Source: Nocardioides mangrovi (lineage in GTDB: Bacteria; Actinomycetota; Actinomycetes; Propionibacteriales; Nocardioidaceae). Taken from it: a stretch of DNA of 64,000 bases. The position numbers and the translations under genes were made by a program. The stretch spans positions 1-64,000 of the forward strand of contig NZ_JAIQZJ010000019.1 in the NCBI RefSeq assembly GCF_020073815.1, read 5' to 3'. How positions within the stretch are numbered: the first letter of the stretch is position 1; every line of letters begins with the position of its first letter. Below the pieces are notes generated by a model. The model ran no database searches. It was given only the letters and a program-made list of their open reading frames with translations, and had not been told where the DNA came from. Below, piece by piece: positions 25,225 to 34,618 of this stretch.

Positions 25225-26742
25225 TCAGGTCGCAGTGGCGATGGTCTCGGGCGAGACGAGGGGCGGTCCGTCGAGGAACTGGGAGACGAGGTCCGGCTGC
25301 GCGTCGTGGGCGAGGGCCACGGCCACGTCGAGGGGTACGTCGAGGACGGTCACCGCCTGCGGCCCGCCGGCGGTGGTCGCGACGAGGGTGGTGAGGCCGG
25401 CACGGCGCTGGAACCAGCTCGCCCGGAGGTTCCACCCGATCACGCCGCGCGTCGCGAGCGCCTCGTGCCGGCGGTCGAGGCTGCCGGACCGGGCGACCAG
25501 GTGGCCGTCGACGAGGGCGTGCCCGAGCGCGGCCGCCCGGTCGCCCGCGAGCAGCACGGCGGCGGGCAGCAGCACGACCACGACGAGCCACCAGCCGGGC
25601 AGCAGGTCGAGGCCGACGAGCACGGCGACCGCGGCCACCACCACGGCGGTCGGGACCAGGGCGCGGGTGTAGCGGCGACGCCGCGCGGCCGGGCCGTGGT
25701 CGACCAGGGCCGCGCTCAGCGGGGCGTCGGTGCGCAGGACCTCGGCGGCGACGTCCGTGGCCACGGCACGCGGGCACGGCGGGGCGAGCAGCGCACTGCC
25801 GGACTCTTCGCGGTCGAGGCCGGTGACGATCGCCGACACGCGGGCGCCGCGGGCGACCCGGAGCCCGAGCGGCTGCGCGAGCCGGACGCCGCTCACCCGC
25901 TCGTCGTCCAGCGAGGTCTCGCGGGTGGTGAGCAGGCCCCGGCGCAGGTGCCAGGCGCCGTGCCCCTCCGGGCCGGCGTGGGTCAGCGAGAAGGCCCAGT
26001 TGGTCACGACGTACCCGCCCACCGCGAGCGCCGTCACGACGACGAGCAGCCCGACCAGGGCCAGCGGCAGGGCGAGCCAGACCGACCACCCCGAGGCGTC
26101 CTCGGCGAGGCCCTGCGTGTCGAGCCGCTGGAAGCCGCCGAGCGTGTTCACCGCCTGCACGGCGACGCCGACCGCGCCGGCGGCGAGGGCCAGGCCGGTG
26201 CTGGTGAAGGGCGCGAAGCGCACCCACGCAGGGTCGAAGCGCACGACCAGCCGGTCGTCCCGCTCCGGTGTCGTCCCGGCCGCGGCGTCGGCGGTCGCCA
26301 GGTGCAGCAGCTCGGCGCGGAGCTCCCGGGCCCGCTCGACCGGCAGACCGTCGAGGTCGAGGTGGTCCTCGTCGTCCGTCGACGCGGTGCCGGTCCCGAT
26401 CCGGACGGTGGTCAGCCCGAGCACCCGGTGCGTGGGCGACGCGGTCAGGTCGACGGTGCGTACGCGGTCGAGGGGTGTCGAGAGCAGGTGCCGGTTGAGC
26501 AGACCGCGGCGCAGCTCGACCCGGGTCGCGGTGATCCGGAAGAAGGTCGTCAGGTAGCGCAGCAGGCCGAGCCCCACCGGGATCGCGATGCCGAGCCCGT
26601 GCCACCAGTCGGTGCGTCCGGATGCGGTGCCGGCGACGAAGATCGCGAGCAGCACGGGCAGGAAGCGCACCAGCTCCCGGACCGGCAGCACCAGCAGCAT
26701 CCGCGGGTCCAGCCGCTGCCACTCCCCGGACGGCTCGCTCAC
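25225..26742 (-). CDS. PH-domain (bPH2) membrane protein, YdbT-like
   Basis: A 505-residue membrane protein with paired hydrophobic segments and repeated bPH2 modules. The pattern RVELRRGLLNRHLLSTPLDRVRTVDL recurs in weaker form as FSLTHAGPEGHGAWHLRRGLL (both split here) and again near the end. This matches the YdbT-like proteins that pair with a smaller YdbS-like partner, which is the adjacent gene. The GTG start lies seven bases after the partner's stop, so they form an operon. In Bacillus the pair is linked to resistance to a membrane-active toxin, but the role here is unknown. An upstream start at 26847 would run far into the partner gene. Confidence 0.85.
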   Translation of the reverse strand: MSEPSGEWQRLDPRMLLVLPVRELVRFLPVLLAIFVAGTASGRTDWWHGLGIAIPVGLGLLRYLTTFFRITATRVELRRGLLNRHLLSTPLDRVRTVDLTASPTHRVLGLTTVRIGTGTASTDDEDHLDLDGLPVERARELRAELLHLATADAAAGTTPERDDRLVVRFDPAWVRFAPFTSTGLALAAGAVGVAVQAVNTLGGFQRLDTQGLAEDASGWSVWLALPLALVGLLVVVTALAVGGYVVTNWAFSLTHAGPEGHGAWHLRRGLLTTRETSLDDERVSGVRLAQPLGLRVARGARVSAIVTGLDREESGSALLAPPCPRAVATDVAAEVLRTDAPLSAALVDHGPAARRRRYTRALVPTAVVVAAVAVLVGLDLLPGWWLVVVVLLPAAVLLAGDRAAALGHALVDGHLVARSGSLDRRHEALATRGVIGWNLRASWFQRRAGLTTLVATTAGGPQAVTVLDVPLDVAVALAHDAQPDLVSQFLDGPPLVSPETIATAT

Positions 26743-26749
26743 CGGGCGC

Positions 26750-27229
26750 TCACGTCGCGTCGCCCGGCACGGTGTCCGCCCGGACGGCGAGCTGCTCGGC
26801 CAGCGCCAGCGCCCCGTCGCGCTCCAGGCCGACGATCTCGAGAGCACCGGCCGCCGACGCGGTCGTCACGGTCACCGTCGCGAGCCCGAAGAGCCGCGCG
26901 ACCGCACCCTCGCCGTGGTCGACGGTCTGGATCCGCGACATCGGCGCGATCCGTCGCTCGCGCACCCACCAGCCGGTCTGCGTGTAGACGGCGGTGTCGG
27001 TGACCTCCCACCGGTGCACGCGGTAGCGCCACACCGGCATCACCACGACGTACGCCGCCGCCACGACGCCGAGCAGGACGACGAGCCACCAGGGGAGCGG
27101 CAGCCAGCCGGAGACCGGGCCGGCCACGGCGACCACCGCGACCAGCAGCACCGCCTCGAGCGCGGCGGTGGTCGCCCACATCAGCCGAGCCCGCGGGCTG
27201 ACCCGCCGGCTCGGCTCACGCAGCTGCAT
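26750..27229 (-). CDS. PH-domain membrane protein, YdbS-like
   Basis: A 159-residue protein with two membrane helices (residues about 20-65) followed by a bPH2 domain. The latter contains RVHRWEVTDTAVYTQTGWW, RRIAPMSRIQTVDHGEG and LFGLATVTVTTASAAG, all typical of YdbS. TAGCCT at 27237-27242 ends seven bases before the ATG. It is coupled to the larger YdbT-like gene. Confidence 0.87.
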   Translation of the reverse strand: MQLREPSRRVSPRARLMWATTAALEAVLLVAVVAVAGPVSGWLPLPWWLVVLLGVVAAAYVVVMPVWRYRVHRWEVTDTAVYTQTGWWVRERRIAPMSRIQTVDHGEGAVARLFGLATVTVTTASAAGALEIVGLERDGALALAEQLAVRADTVPGDAT

Positions 27230-27260
27230 GGGCCCGAGGCTAGCCGGGCCCGCCGAGCCT

Positions 27261-29048
27261 TCAGTCCTTGATCTCGCAGATGACCGCGCCGTTGGCGACG
27301 GTCTGGCCGACCTCGGCCTGGAGGCCGGTGACGGTGCCGGCCTTGTGGGCCTTGAGCGGCTGCTCCATCTTCATCGCCTCGATGACCACCACGGTGTCGC
27401 CGTCGGCGACCTCCTGGCCCTCCTCGACGACGACCTTGACGACGGTGCCCTGCATCGGGCTGGTCACGGCGTCGCCGCTCGCGGCGGCGCCGGCCTTCTT
27501 GCCGCCGGCGCGCTTGGGCTTCTTGGCGCCTCCGGACGGCGCCGCGGCGATGCCGCCGAGCCCGCCGGGGAGCACGACCTCGAGGCGCTTGCCGCCGACC
27601 TCGACGACGACCTTCTGCCGCTCGCCGGCCTCTTCGGCCTCGGCCGAGTCGCCGCCGTACGGCGTGATCTGGTTGTCGAAGTCGGTCTCGATCCACTGCG
27701 TGTAGACGTCGAACGAGCCCTCGCCGGTCGGGTTGGAGGGGCCGACGTACGCCGGGTCCCGCACGACCGCTTGGTGGAAGGGGATGACCGTCGGCATGCC
27801 GTCGACGACGAACTCGTCGAGCGCGCGGCGCGAGCGCTCCAGCGCCTGGGTGCGGTCGCGGCCGGAGACGATCAGCTTGGCGATGAGGGAGTCGAACGAG
27901 CCCGGGACGGTCTCGCCGTTCTCGTAGCCGCCGTCGACCCGGATGCCGGGGCCTTGCGGCGGGTTCCACGCCGACAGGGTGCCCGGCGCCGGCATGAAGT
28001 TGCGGCCGCCGTCCTCCGCGTTGATGCGGTACTCGATCGAGTGGCCGATGATCTCCGGGTCGCCGTAGCCGAGCTCCTCGCCGGCCGCGATCCGGAACAT
28101 CTCGCGGACCAGGTCGATGCCGGTGACCTCCTCGGAGACGCAGTGCTCGACCTGGAGGCGGGTGTTGACCTCGAGGAAGGAGATCGAGCCGTCCTGGGCG
28201 ACCAGGAACTCGCACGTGCCGGCGCCGTAGTAGCCGGCCTCCTTCAGGATCCGCTTCGAGGACTCGTAGAGCTCGGCGAGCTGCTCGTCGGAGAGGAACG
28301 GCGCGGGCGCCTCCTCGACCAGCTTCTGGTTGCGGCGCTGGAGCGAGCAGTCGCGGGTGGAGACCACCACGACGTTGCCGTGCTGGTCGGCCAGGCACTG
28401 GGTCTCGACGTGGCGCGGCTTGTCGAGGAACTTCTCGACCAGGCACTCACCGCGACCGAACGCGCCGACCGCCTCGCGGACCGCGGACTCGAAGGCGTCC
28501 GGGATCTCCTCGATCGTGCGGGCGACCTTGAGGCCGCGGCCGCCACCGCCGAAGACCGCCTTGATCGCGATCGGGAGGCCGTTCTCCTGGGCGAAGGCCA
28601 CGGCCTCGTCGGCGTCCTTGAGCGGGTCCTTGGTGCCCGGCGCGAGCGGGGCGTTCGCCCGGACGGCGATGTGCTTGGCCTTCGCCTTGTCGCCCAGCGC
28701 CTCGATGGCCGCCGGCGGCGGGCCGATCCAGGTCAGACCGGCGTCGATCACGGCCTGGGCGAAGTCGGCGTTCTCGGCGAGGAAGCCGTAGCCGGGGTGC
28801 ACCGAGTCGGCACCCGACTGCTCGGCGGCCGCGATGATCTTCGCGATGTCGAGGTAGGAGTCGGCCGGCGTGGCGCCGCCCAGGGAGTAGGCCTCGTCGG
28901 CGAGCCGGACGAACAGGGCGTCCCGGTCGGGCTCGGCGTACACGGCGACGCTCCCGATCCCGGCGTCCTTGCAGGCCCGGATCACCCGCACCGCGATCTC
29001 CCCGCGGTTGGCGATCAGGACCTTCTGCAGCGGCTTGCTCTCGGGCAC
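27261..29048 (-). CDS. accA3: Acetyl/propionyl-CoA carboxylase alpha subunit (biotin carboxylase plus BCCP)
   Basis: A 595-residue biotinylated subunit of acyl-CoA carboxylase, supplying carboxybiotin for malonyl-CoA and methylmalonyl-CoA synthesis. It has a biotin carboxylase domain (KVLIANRGEIAVRVIRACKD at the start, FGGGGRGLK, FLEVNTRLQVEH), an Ala/Lys/Gly-rich linker around residue 510, and a biotinyl domain with Lys560 in EAMKMEQP. GGAGGGG directly before the GTG sets the start. It should work with AccB and AccE (46305-48148) and be biotinylated by BirA (48203). The gene name follows the mycobacterial homologue. Confidence 0.95.
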   Translation of the reverse strand: MPESKPLQKVLIANRGEIAVRVIRACKDAGIGSVAVYAEPDRDALFVRLADEAYSLGGATPADSYLDIAKIIAAAEQSGADSVHPGYGFLAENADFAQAVIDAGLTWIGPPPAAIEALGDKAKAKHIAVRANAPLAPGTKDPLKDADEAVAFAQENGLPIAIKAVFGGGGRGLKVARTIEEIPDAFESAVREAVGAFGRGECLVEKFLDKPRHVETQCLADQHGNVVVVSTRDCSLQRRNQKLVEEAPAPFLSDEQLAELYESSKRILKEAGYYGAGTCEFLVAQDGSISFLEVNTRLQVEHCVSEEVTGIDLVREMFRIAAGEELGYGDPEIIGHSIEYRINAEDGGRNFMPAPGTLSAWNPPQGPGIRVDGGYENGETVPGSFDSLIAKLIVSGRDRTQALERSRRALDEFVVDGMPTVIPFHQAVVRDPAYVGPSNPTGEGSFDVYTQWIETDFDNQITPYGGDSAEAEEAGERQKVVVEVGGKRLEVVLPGGLGGIAAAPSGGAKKPKRAGGKKAGAAASGDAVTSPMQGTVVKVVVEEGQEVADGDTVVVIEAMKMEQPLKAHKAGTVTGLQAEVGQTVANGAVICEIKD

Positions 29049-29246
29049 TACCCCTCCTGCGTCAGACGTGGTGGGCCGCGACGACCCCGGGGCAGGGTAT
29101 CGCCAGCCGCCGGAAACGGGAGGGGCCCTCCGGTGTGGCCCATCTCGCACCAAGCGGATGTTTGGTGACCTGTTCCTCTCAGGCCCGCCGGATCCGGGCC
29201 GATTGCGCCGGTGAGACACCCCGACGCCCTCCCAGGAGACCCCCGC

Positions 29247-30959
29247 ATGCCTGCCCACGCCGCTGCAGCCTCGGGAGACGAGCGCGACCTCACCGGTCTC
29301 GTCGCCGCCCTCGACCGCTCCCTCGCCGTCATCGAGTTCGAGCTCGACGGCACCGTGATCACCGCGAACCAGAATTTCCTCGACCTGATGGGCTACTCGC
29401 TGCCCGCCGTCAAGGGCAAGCACCACCGGATGTTCTGCACCCCCGAGCACGCGGAGTCGCAGGAGTACGCCGACTTCTGGGCGCGGCTGCGGGCCGGCAC
29501 GTTCGTCCAGGACGAGTTCCTCCGGCTGACCCGGGACGGGCGCGAGGTCTGGCTGCAGGCGACGTACAACCCGGTCCTCGACGACGAGGGCCAGCCGACC
29601 AAGGTCGTCAAGCTCGCCCAGGACGTCTCCGAGGCGAAGCGGATCGCCGCCGAGCACGTCGGCAAGGTCGCCGCGATCGACCGGGCGCAGGCCGTCATCG
29701 AGTTCGACCTCGAGGGCCGGATCCTCACCGCCAACCGGAACTTCCTCGACGTCGTCGGCTACGCACTGCCGGACATCCAGGGCAAGCACCACCGACTCTT
29801 CGTCGAGCCCGAGCACGCCCAGAGCCAGGAGTACGCCGACTTCTGGGAGCGGCTCGCCGCCGGCCAGTACGAGGCAGGCGAGTACCGCCGCCTCGGCAAG
29901 GGCGCCCGCGAGGTGTGGCTGCAGGCGACGTACAACCCGATCCTCGACGCCAAGGGCGCGCCGACCAAGGTCGTGAAGTTCGCGACCGACATCACGGCCG
30001 CCAAGCAGGCGAACGCCGAGATCGTGGCCCGCGTCGACGCGGTCGACCGCGCCCAGGCGGTCATCGAGTTCGACCTCGAGGGGATCGTGCTCGACGCCAA
30101 CGAGAACTTCCTGCGCACCATCGGCTACTCGCTGCGCGAGATCGTCGGCCAGCACCACAGCATGTTCTGCTCCGAGGAGTACACCCGCTCCGCCGAGTAC
30201 CGCGACTTCTGGCTGCGGCTGAGCAAGGGCGAGGTCATCGCCGGCCGCTTCCACCGCAAGGGCAAGTACGGCCGCGACGTCTACATCCAGGCGACCTACA
30301 ACCCCGTCCTCGACCTGCGCGGCAACGTCGCCAAGGTGATCAAGTACGCCTACGACGTGACGCCCGAGGTCGAGCGCGAGCAGCGCATCGACGACGGCAC
30401 CCGCCAGATGACCTCCTCGGTGCGTGAGCTCGCCGGCTCGATCACCGAGATCGCGACCCAGTCGCGCACCGCGACCGAGCTGGCCGCCGAGACCCACTCG
30501 AACGCCGAGCAGGGCGTCGAGGCGCTGCGCGCCTCGATCGAGGCCATCTCGCTGATCCAGAAGTCGTCGACCGCGATCAGCGACATCGTCAAGGTGATCG
30601 GCGAGATCGCCGGCCAGACCAACCTGCTCGCCTTCAACGCCTCGATCGAGGCGGCACGGGCCGGTGAGCACGGCGTCGGCTTCTCGATCGTCGCCGGCGA
30701 GGTGCGCAAGCTCGCCGAGCGCTCCTTCGAGGCGGCCCAGCAGATCGGGCGCCTCATCGAGGAGTCGGCCGACCGGGTCGACCAGGGCTCCGCGGTCTCG
30801 CAGCGGGCCGAGGTCGCCTTCGAGCGGATCGTGACCAGCGTGTCGCGGACCAACGAGGCGATCCGGACGATCTCCGCGTCGACCCGCGTGCAGCAGGAGG
30901 CCTCCGAACAGGTCAACAGCCTGATCGACCAGCTCGCCTCCGCCACCACCGAGGCGTGA
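29247..30959 (+). CDS. Soluble methyl-accepting chemotaxis protein with three tandem PAS domains
   Basis: A 570-residue chemoreceptor without a membrane segment. Three PAS domains follow each other (about residues 20-135, 140-255 and 260-375). Each opens with an AVIEF-type strand and an ExNFL turn (ANQNFLDLMGYSLP, ANRNFLDVVGYALP, ANENFLRTIGYSLR) and ends WLQATYNP-like. The C-terminus is the MCP signalling hairpin with IAGQTNLLAFNASIEAARAG and VRKLAERS. The PAS repeats resemble those of BdlA/Aer-type redox or oxygen sensors. AGGAG at 29234-29238 sets the start at 29247. The CheW gene begins four bases after its stop. Confidence 0.92.
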   Translation: MPAHAAAASGDERDLTGLVAALDRSLAVIEFELDGTVITANQNFLDLMGYSLPAVKGKHHRMFCTPEHAESQEYADFWARLRAGTFVQDEFLRLTRDGREVWLQATYNPVLDDEGQPTKVVKLAQDVSEAKRIAAEHVGKVAAIDRAQAVIEFDLEGRILTANRNFLDVVGYALPDIQGKHHRLFVEPEHAQSQEYADFWERLAAGQYEAGEYRRLGKGAREVWLQATYNPILDAKGAPTKVVKFATDITAAKQANAEIVARVDAVDRAQAVIEFDLEGIVLDANENFLRTIGYSLREIVGQHHSMFCSEEYTRSAEYRDFWLRLSKGEVIAGRFHRKGKYGRDVYIQATYNPVLDLRGNVAKVIKYAYDVTPEVEREQRIDDGTRQMTSSVRELAGSITEIATQSRTATELAAETHSNAEQGVEALRASIEAISLIQKSSTAISDIVKVIGEIAGQTNLLAFNASIEAARAGEHGVGFSIVAGEVRKLAERSFEAAQQIGRLIEESADRVDQGSAVSQRAEVAFERIVTSVSRTNEAIRTISASTRVQQEASEQVNSLIDQLASATTEA

Positions 30960-30963
30960 CGCC

Positions 30964-32430
30964 GTGCCGACCGATCCCGTCTACGGGCTGCTGCAGCTCG
31001 GCGAGCTCGACCTCGCCCTGCCGCTGTCGGCGCTGCGGGAGGTCGTCCCGCGGCCGGAGCGGCTGACCCCGCTCCCGGTCGCCACGACCGGGCTGGTCGG
31101 GGCGATGGGGCTGCGCTCGATGGTGCTGCCCGTCATCGACCTGCGCCCGCTGCTCGGCCTGGCCGACACGCCGCCCGCCGACCAGGTGGTCGTCGTCGTG
31201 GCGCACGACCACCACGTCGTCGGCCTCGTCGTCGACCGGGTGCTCGGGGTGACCCGGGTGCCCGACGCCGACCTCGTCGAGCTCTCGACGGCCCACGGCG
31301 AGCTGCTCGTCTCGCACGCCTTCCAGCACGAGGACCCGGCCCGACCGGTCAGCGTCCTCGCCGCCGCCCACCTGCACGCCCTGCCGGGCATCCCGCGGGT
31401 CGCGGAGCAGCCGGCCGCCGTCGCCGTCCACGGCACCGGCACCGGTCGCGGGGAGAGCCTGACCCTGGTCCGCTGCGGCGACCAGGTCCTCGCCCTGGAG
31501 GTCGCCTCGATCCACACGACGATCCCACTGACCGACGTACGCCGCTCCATGCTGACCAGCGGGGACTGCCTGGGCGTCACGTCGTACGCCGGACGCGAGG
31601 TCCCGGTGGTCGACCCGATGACCCTGGTCGGGACGCCGCCGCTCGGCGAGGACGACGTGCGCTCCGGCGTGGTGCTCGACCTCGGCCCGGGCTACGTCGT
31701 CCTGGCTGTCACCGACCTGGTCGAGCTGCGCACCGCGGGGGACGGCGTGCTGCCGGTCCCCGGCTTCGCCCACCACCGTCCGGACCTGGTGCGCGGCGCG
31801 ATCGAGGTCGGGTCCGGCGCGTGCCTGGTGGTCGACGGCGCCGGCCTGCGCGCCGAGCCGTCGCTCCTCGCGCTCGCCTCCGTGAACGTCGAGCTCGCCG
31901 TGGCCACGGACGCCGGCGGCGAGCTCGTCGACGTGCTCACCCGTGGGGCCGCCGGAGCGACCGGTGGTCCGGCGTACCTCACCTACACCGCGGGGGTCGC
32001 GCTCGCGTCCCCGCTGGAGCAGGTCGTGGAGATCCTGCCGTACGCCGAGGCGCTGACACCCTCGCCCGTCAAGCACGTCGCCGGCTTCCTCGTGCACCGG
32101 GGCCGGACCGTCCCCGTGGTCCCGCTCGCGCGGGTCCTTGGCCAGGAGCCCGGGCAGCGTGGCCCGTCCTCCTGCCTGCTGCTCGTCGAGCTCGGCGAGG
32201 AGCGGGTCGCCCTCGCGGTCGACTCCCTGGGTGGCATCGAGCCGCTGGAGTGGACCGACCCCGACCACCGTCGGGTGAGCGGGGAGCTCGCCCACGCCGT
32301 CCAGGACGCTCCGCTCGTGCGGCTGGCGGGCGGCTCCCGCCTCGTGCCGGCCCTCGACCTGCAGGACCTGGCCGCCGCCCTCGGCCTCGCCGGCGCGCTG
32401 CGTCCGGTCGTCGAGCCCGCGGCGGCCTGA
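30964..32430 (+). CDS. Chemotaxis coupling protein with three CheW domains
   Basis: A 488-residue protein made of three consecutive CheW folds (about residues 1-150, 155-320 and 340-470). The outer two are clearly CheW-like (YGLLQLGELDLALPLSALREVV with VLPVIDLRPLLGL; then VALASPLEQVVEILPYAEALTP with VVPLARVLG). The middle one is more diverged. Single CheW proteins of about 160 residues link receptors to CheA; multi-domain forms may organise receptor arrays. It has a GTG start four bases after the PAS receptor, so the two are one transcript and likely partners. No CheA lies in the window. Confidence 0.87.
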   Translation: MPTDPVYGLLQLGELDLALPLSALREVVPRPERLTPLPVATTGLVGAMGLRSMVLPVIDLRPLLGLADTPPADQVVVVVAHDHHVVGLVVDRVLGVTRVPDADLVELSTAHGELLVSHAFQHEDPARPVSVLAAAHLHALPGIPRVAEQPAAVAVHGTGTGRGESLTLVRCGDQVLALEVASIHTTIPLTDVRRSMLTSGDCLGVTSYAGREVPVVDPMTLVGTPPLGEDDVRSGVVLDLGPGYVVLAVTDLVELRTAGDGVLPVPGFAHHRPDLVRGAIEVGSGACLVVDGAGLRAEPSLLALASVNVELAVATDAGGELVDVLTRGAAGATGGPAYLTYTAGVALASPLEQVVEILPYAEALTPSPVKHVAGFLVHRGRTVPVVPLARVLGQEPGQRGPSSCLLLVELGEERVALAVDSLGGIEPLEWTDPDHRRVSGELAHAVQDAPLVRLAGGSRLVPALDLQDLAAALGLAGALRPVVEPAAA

Positions 32431-32462
32431 TGTCGACCGACGTGAAGTAGGGACAACTCATC

Positions 32463-33341
32463 ATGACCGCTGTCAGTAGCTCGGAACTGACCAGCAAGCT
32501 CCGCAGCCACGGCCTCCACGCACCGACCGGTGACGACCTCCGCCACGACCTGTGGATGGGGACCACCGACCCCGTGCTCCCGACCTGGGCCGAGGCCTGC
32601 GACCGGGCCGGCGTCCCGTCGGACACCACCCACCCCGGCCTCGACGACCTGAGCCGCATCGCCGCGGCCCTGGTCGACATGGGCGGGGCGGCCGGGCTCG
32701 TGGGCCGGTCGATGGGAGTGCGGATCGCGACGTACCGGGCCATCGCGGCGCGCGGCAGCAGCGGCCCCGCGCCGGCCTGGGACTGGGCGCGGGTCGCCCT
32801 GGACACGCTCCTCAAGGGCCGAGCGCCCCGCCCCGAGCGGATCGCGGAGCTCCTGGCACTGGACCCCTTCGCCCCGGAGCTCCGGGTCGAGCTCGACCAG
32901 GCCGCCAGTCGCGTCGCGCAGCGTCTCGGCGCCGCGCTCGGCGGGGTCAGCATCGTGCTCGGCAGCGCGCAGTGCCTCGTCGGCAGCTACGGCGGCCGCG
33001 GCAGCTGGATCGCCGAGGCGGCCGGCAACCCGATCGAGTGGTCCTTCTGCGCGACCAGCGTGCGGACCAAGGAGTCCTTCGTGGTGCCCGACACCCACGA
33101 CAGCGCCGTGCACCGGCTCAATCCGACCTCCGTCCACGACGGGGTGCGGGCCTACGCCGGCGCGCCGCTGCTCACCTCGGCGGGGGAGGTGCTCGGCAAC
33201 TGCTGCGTGATCGACCTGGCGCCGCGCGACTTCACCGCCGAGGACGTCGCCGTCCTCGAGACCGAGGCGGCCGCGATCGTGGCCGAGCTCGAGCGGCGCC
33301 GCGACGAGCGGCTGGCCCGCGCCGCCGAGGCCGAGCTCTAG
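32463..33341 (+). CDS. GAF-domain protein of the chemoreceptor cluster
   Basis: A 292-residue cytoplasmic protein. The C-terminal half is a GAF domain (GSYGGRGSWIAEAAGNPIEW, FCATSVRTKESFVVPDTH, YAGAPLLTSAGEVLGNCCVID) typical of small-molecule, redox or light-independent sensors. It ends in a short Glu/Arg/Ala-rich helix. The N-terminal half is helical and unrecognised. It follows the CheW-like gene by 32 bases and is probably in the same operon. There is no output domain, so it may work by protein contact. Its stop overlaps that of the convergent MpaB-like gene by four bases. Confidence 0.8.
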   Translation: MTAVSSSELTSKLRSHGLHAPTGDDLRHDLWMGTTDPVLPTWAEACDRAGVPSDTTHPGLDDLSRIAAALVDMGGAAGLVGRSMGVRIATYRAIAARGSSGPAPAWDWARVALDTLLKGRAPRPERIAELLALDPFAPELRVELDQAASRVAQRLGAALGGVSIVLGSAQCLVGSYGGRGSWIAEAAGNPIEWSFCATSVRTKESFVVPDTHDSAVHRLNPTSVHDGVRAYAGAPLLTSAGEVLGNCCVIDLAPRDFTAEDVAVLETEAAAIVAELERRRDERLARAAEAEL

Positions 33342-34549
33342 GCGTTCTGGCCGGCCGCCGGCACCTCGGGCGAGCTGCCGGCGTACCACCGGGCGACCTG
33401 GCGCTCGAACGCGCGGTCGCCGCGGCGCACCAGCACGTCCTGGCCGCCGGGCAGCCGGCCGACGAGCTGGCTCCAGAGCAGGTTGCGGGCGACCCGCGCC
33501 GCGCCGTACCACGGCACCCGGCGGGGGAGCCCGAGGTCGCGCATCGCGGCCGGGCCGAGCAGCCAGGTGCCGGCGGACAGCGCCCGCTCGCGCTCCCACG
33601 TACGCCGCGCCGTCGAGACCGGGGCGTGGTCGGCCATGTGCACGAGCGCGCGGGCGAGCTCGCGACTGGCGTCGTCGGGCGCGGGGTCGTGGGCGAGGAA
33701 GTGGTAGAGCAGCCGCCGGCCCTGGCGCTCGGTGCGCGGGAGCCACTCCTCGTCGACGCCCATCAGCCACCCGACGTACGACCACAGGTGCATGACGGCC
33801 GCCGAGTCCGCGCGGGAGACGCGGACGCCGAGCAGCCGCAGGTGGAGCAGGAAGCTGGTCGAGAAGACCCCGAGCGTCGAGGCCTGGTCGTACTGGTTGA
33901 CCGGCACCCCCTTCTCCTCCAGCGGCCAGGTGGCGTCGTGCTCGAGCCAGTGGTTGACGAAGGCGTGCATCACCCGCACGTGCAGGCTGAGTCGGACGCC
34001 CTCACCGCCGGGCGCGAGGCCGCCCGGCGCGGTCACCGCGCGCCACCAGGTCGTGGTCTCGCCGATCCGGCGCAGCGTCTCGCCGCCGGTGAGCCGCCCG
34101 GTGCGCACGAGCGGCTCGACCGCGGCCGAGGTGCGGTAGCCGCCGAGCAGCGACCCGTAGGCGAGCACGACCCCGGCATCCGCGCCGTACGACCGGCAGG
34201 CGCGGGCGCCCCGCGCGAGCAGGTCGTCGTCGACCCAGTCGGGCCTCCGCGCGACCTCGTCGAAGAGGTCCAGCAGCGGACCCGGTCCGGGAGCCTCTCC
34301 GATGGCGAGGGCCGCGTGCACCTCGCGCATGGTGAGGGTGCGGTCCTCGCGGACGGCGCGGGCCACGGCGGCCGCCGGCTCGTCGCGGCGCAGCAGGCCC
34401 TCCTGGAGCGCGCGGATCTCGCCGGCCGTGGGCTCGGCGCCGGGGCCGGCCGTGATCCGCAGCCCGCGCGCCGCGCGCTCGGACCACGGCCTGGCGGAGC
34501 CGAAGCGGGTCGGGACGGTGGTGGGCTCGCTGAGCGGTGCGGTGCTCAT
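33338..34549 (-). CDS. MpaB/DUF2236-family oxygenase-like protein
   Basis: A 403-residue protein of the DUF2236 family, which includes the heme enzyme Lcp (latex-clearing protein) and MpaB. Family features seen are FSTSFLLHLRLLGVR, the helix HLWSYVGWLMGVDEEWLP and several conserved His residues suited to heme binding. The substrate is unknown. An upstream in-frame ATG at 34579 lies inside the operator palindrome. TATCGT (34556-34561) ends six bases before the ATG at 34549, which I therefore chose. The gene is divergent from a TetR regulator and likely repressed by it. Confidence 0.87.
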   Translation of the reverse strand: MSTAPLSEPTTVPTRFGSARPWSERAARGLRITAGPGAEPTAGEIRALQEGLLRRDEPAAAVARAVREDRTLTMREVHAALAIGEAPGPGPLLDLFDEVARRPDWVDDDLLARGARACRSYGADAGVVLAYGSLLGGYRTSAAVEPLVRTGRLTGGETLRRIGETTTWWRAVTAPGGLAPGGEGVRLSLHVRVMHAFVNHWLEHDATWPLEEKGVPVNQYDQASTLGVFSTSFLLHLRLLGVRVSRADSAAVMHLWSYVGWLMGVDEEWLPRTERQGRRLLYHFLAHDPAPDDASRELARALVHMADHAPVSTARRTWERERALSAGTWLLGPAAMRDLGLPRRVPWYGAARVARNLLWSQLVGRLPGGQDVLVRRGDRAFERQVARWYAGSSPEVPAAGQNA

Positions 34550-34564
34550 GGCTCGACGATAAAG

Positions 34565-34578
34565 TGAGCAAATGCTCA
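34565..34578. promoter_or_regulatory. TetR-type operator between the mpaB-like and tetR genes
   Basis: TGAGCAAATGCTCA has perfect 6-base arms around AA. It sits just upstream of the -10 of the MpaB-like gene and 41 bases before the divergent tetR start, a standard place for an autoregulatory TetR operator. Confidence 0.7.
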
Positions 34579-34618
34579 TGTTCTACTCGCGTTCCGGGGC
34601 CGTCATCGGGAGCACGCG

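Noticed and set aside
21707..26722. Very long reading frame (1671 codons) on the reverse strand
   Set aside because: It is an out-of-frame shadow of pyruvate carboxylase and the PH-domain gene, made of Arg/Pro/Ala-rich low-complexity sequence typical of GC-rich antisense and shifted frames. The shorter pyc frame has intact catalytic motifs.
29049..30671. Long N-terminal extension of the accA3 frame antisense to the PAS receptor
   Set aside because: The biotin carboxylase fold begins at the GTG at 29048 with a good ribosome binding site. Upstream residues are low-complexity Val/Asp/Leu-rich sequence with no family resemblance.
34550..34579. Ten-residue longer start for the MpaB-like protein
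   Set aside because: The ATG at 34579 lies at the TGAGCA-AA-TGCTCA operator and upstream of TATCGT, the likely -10.
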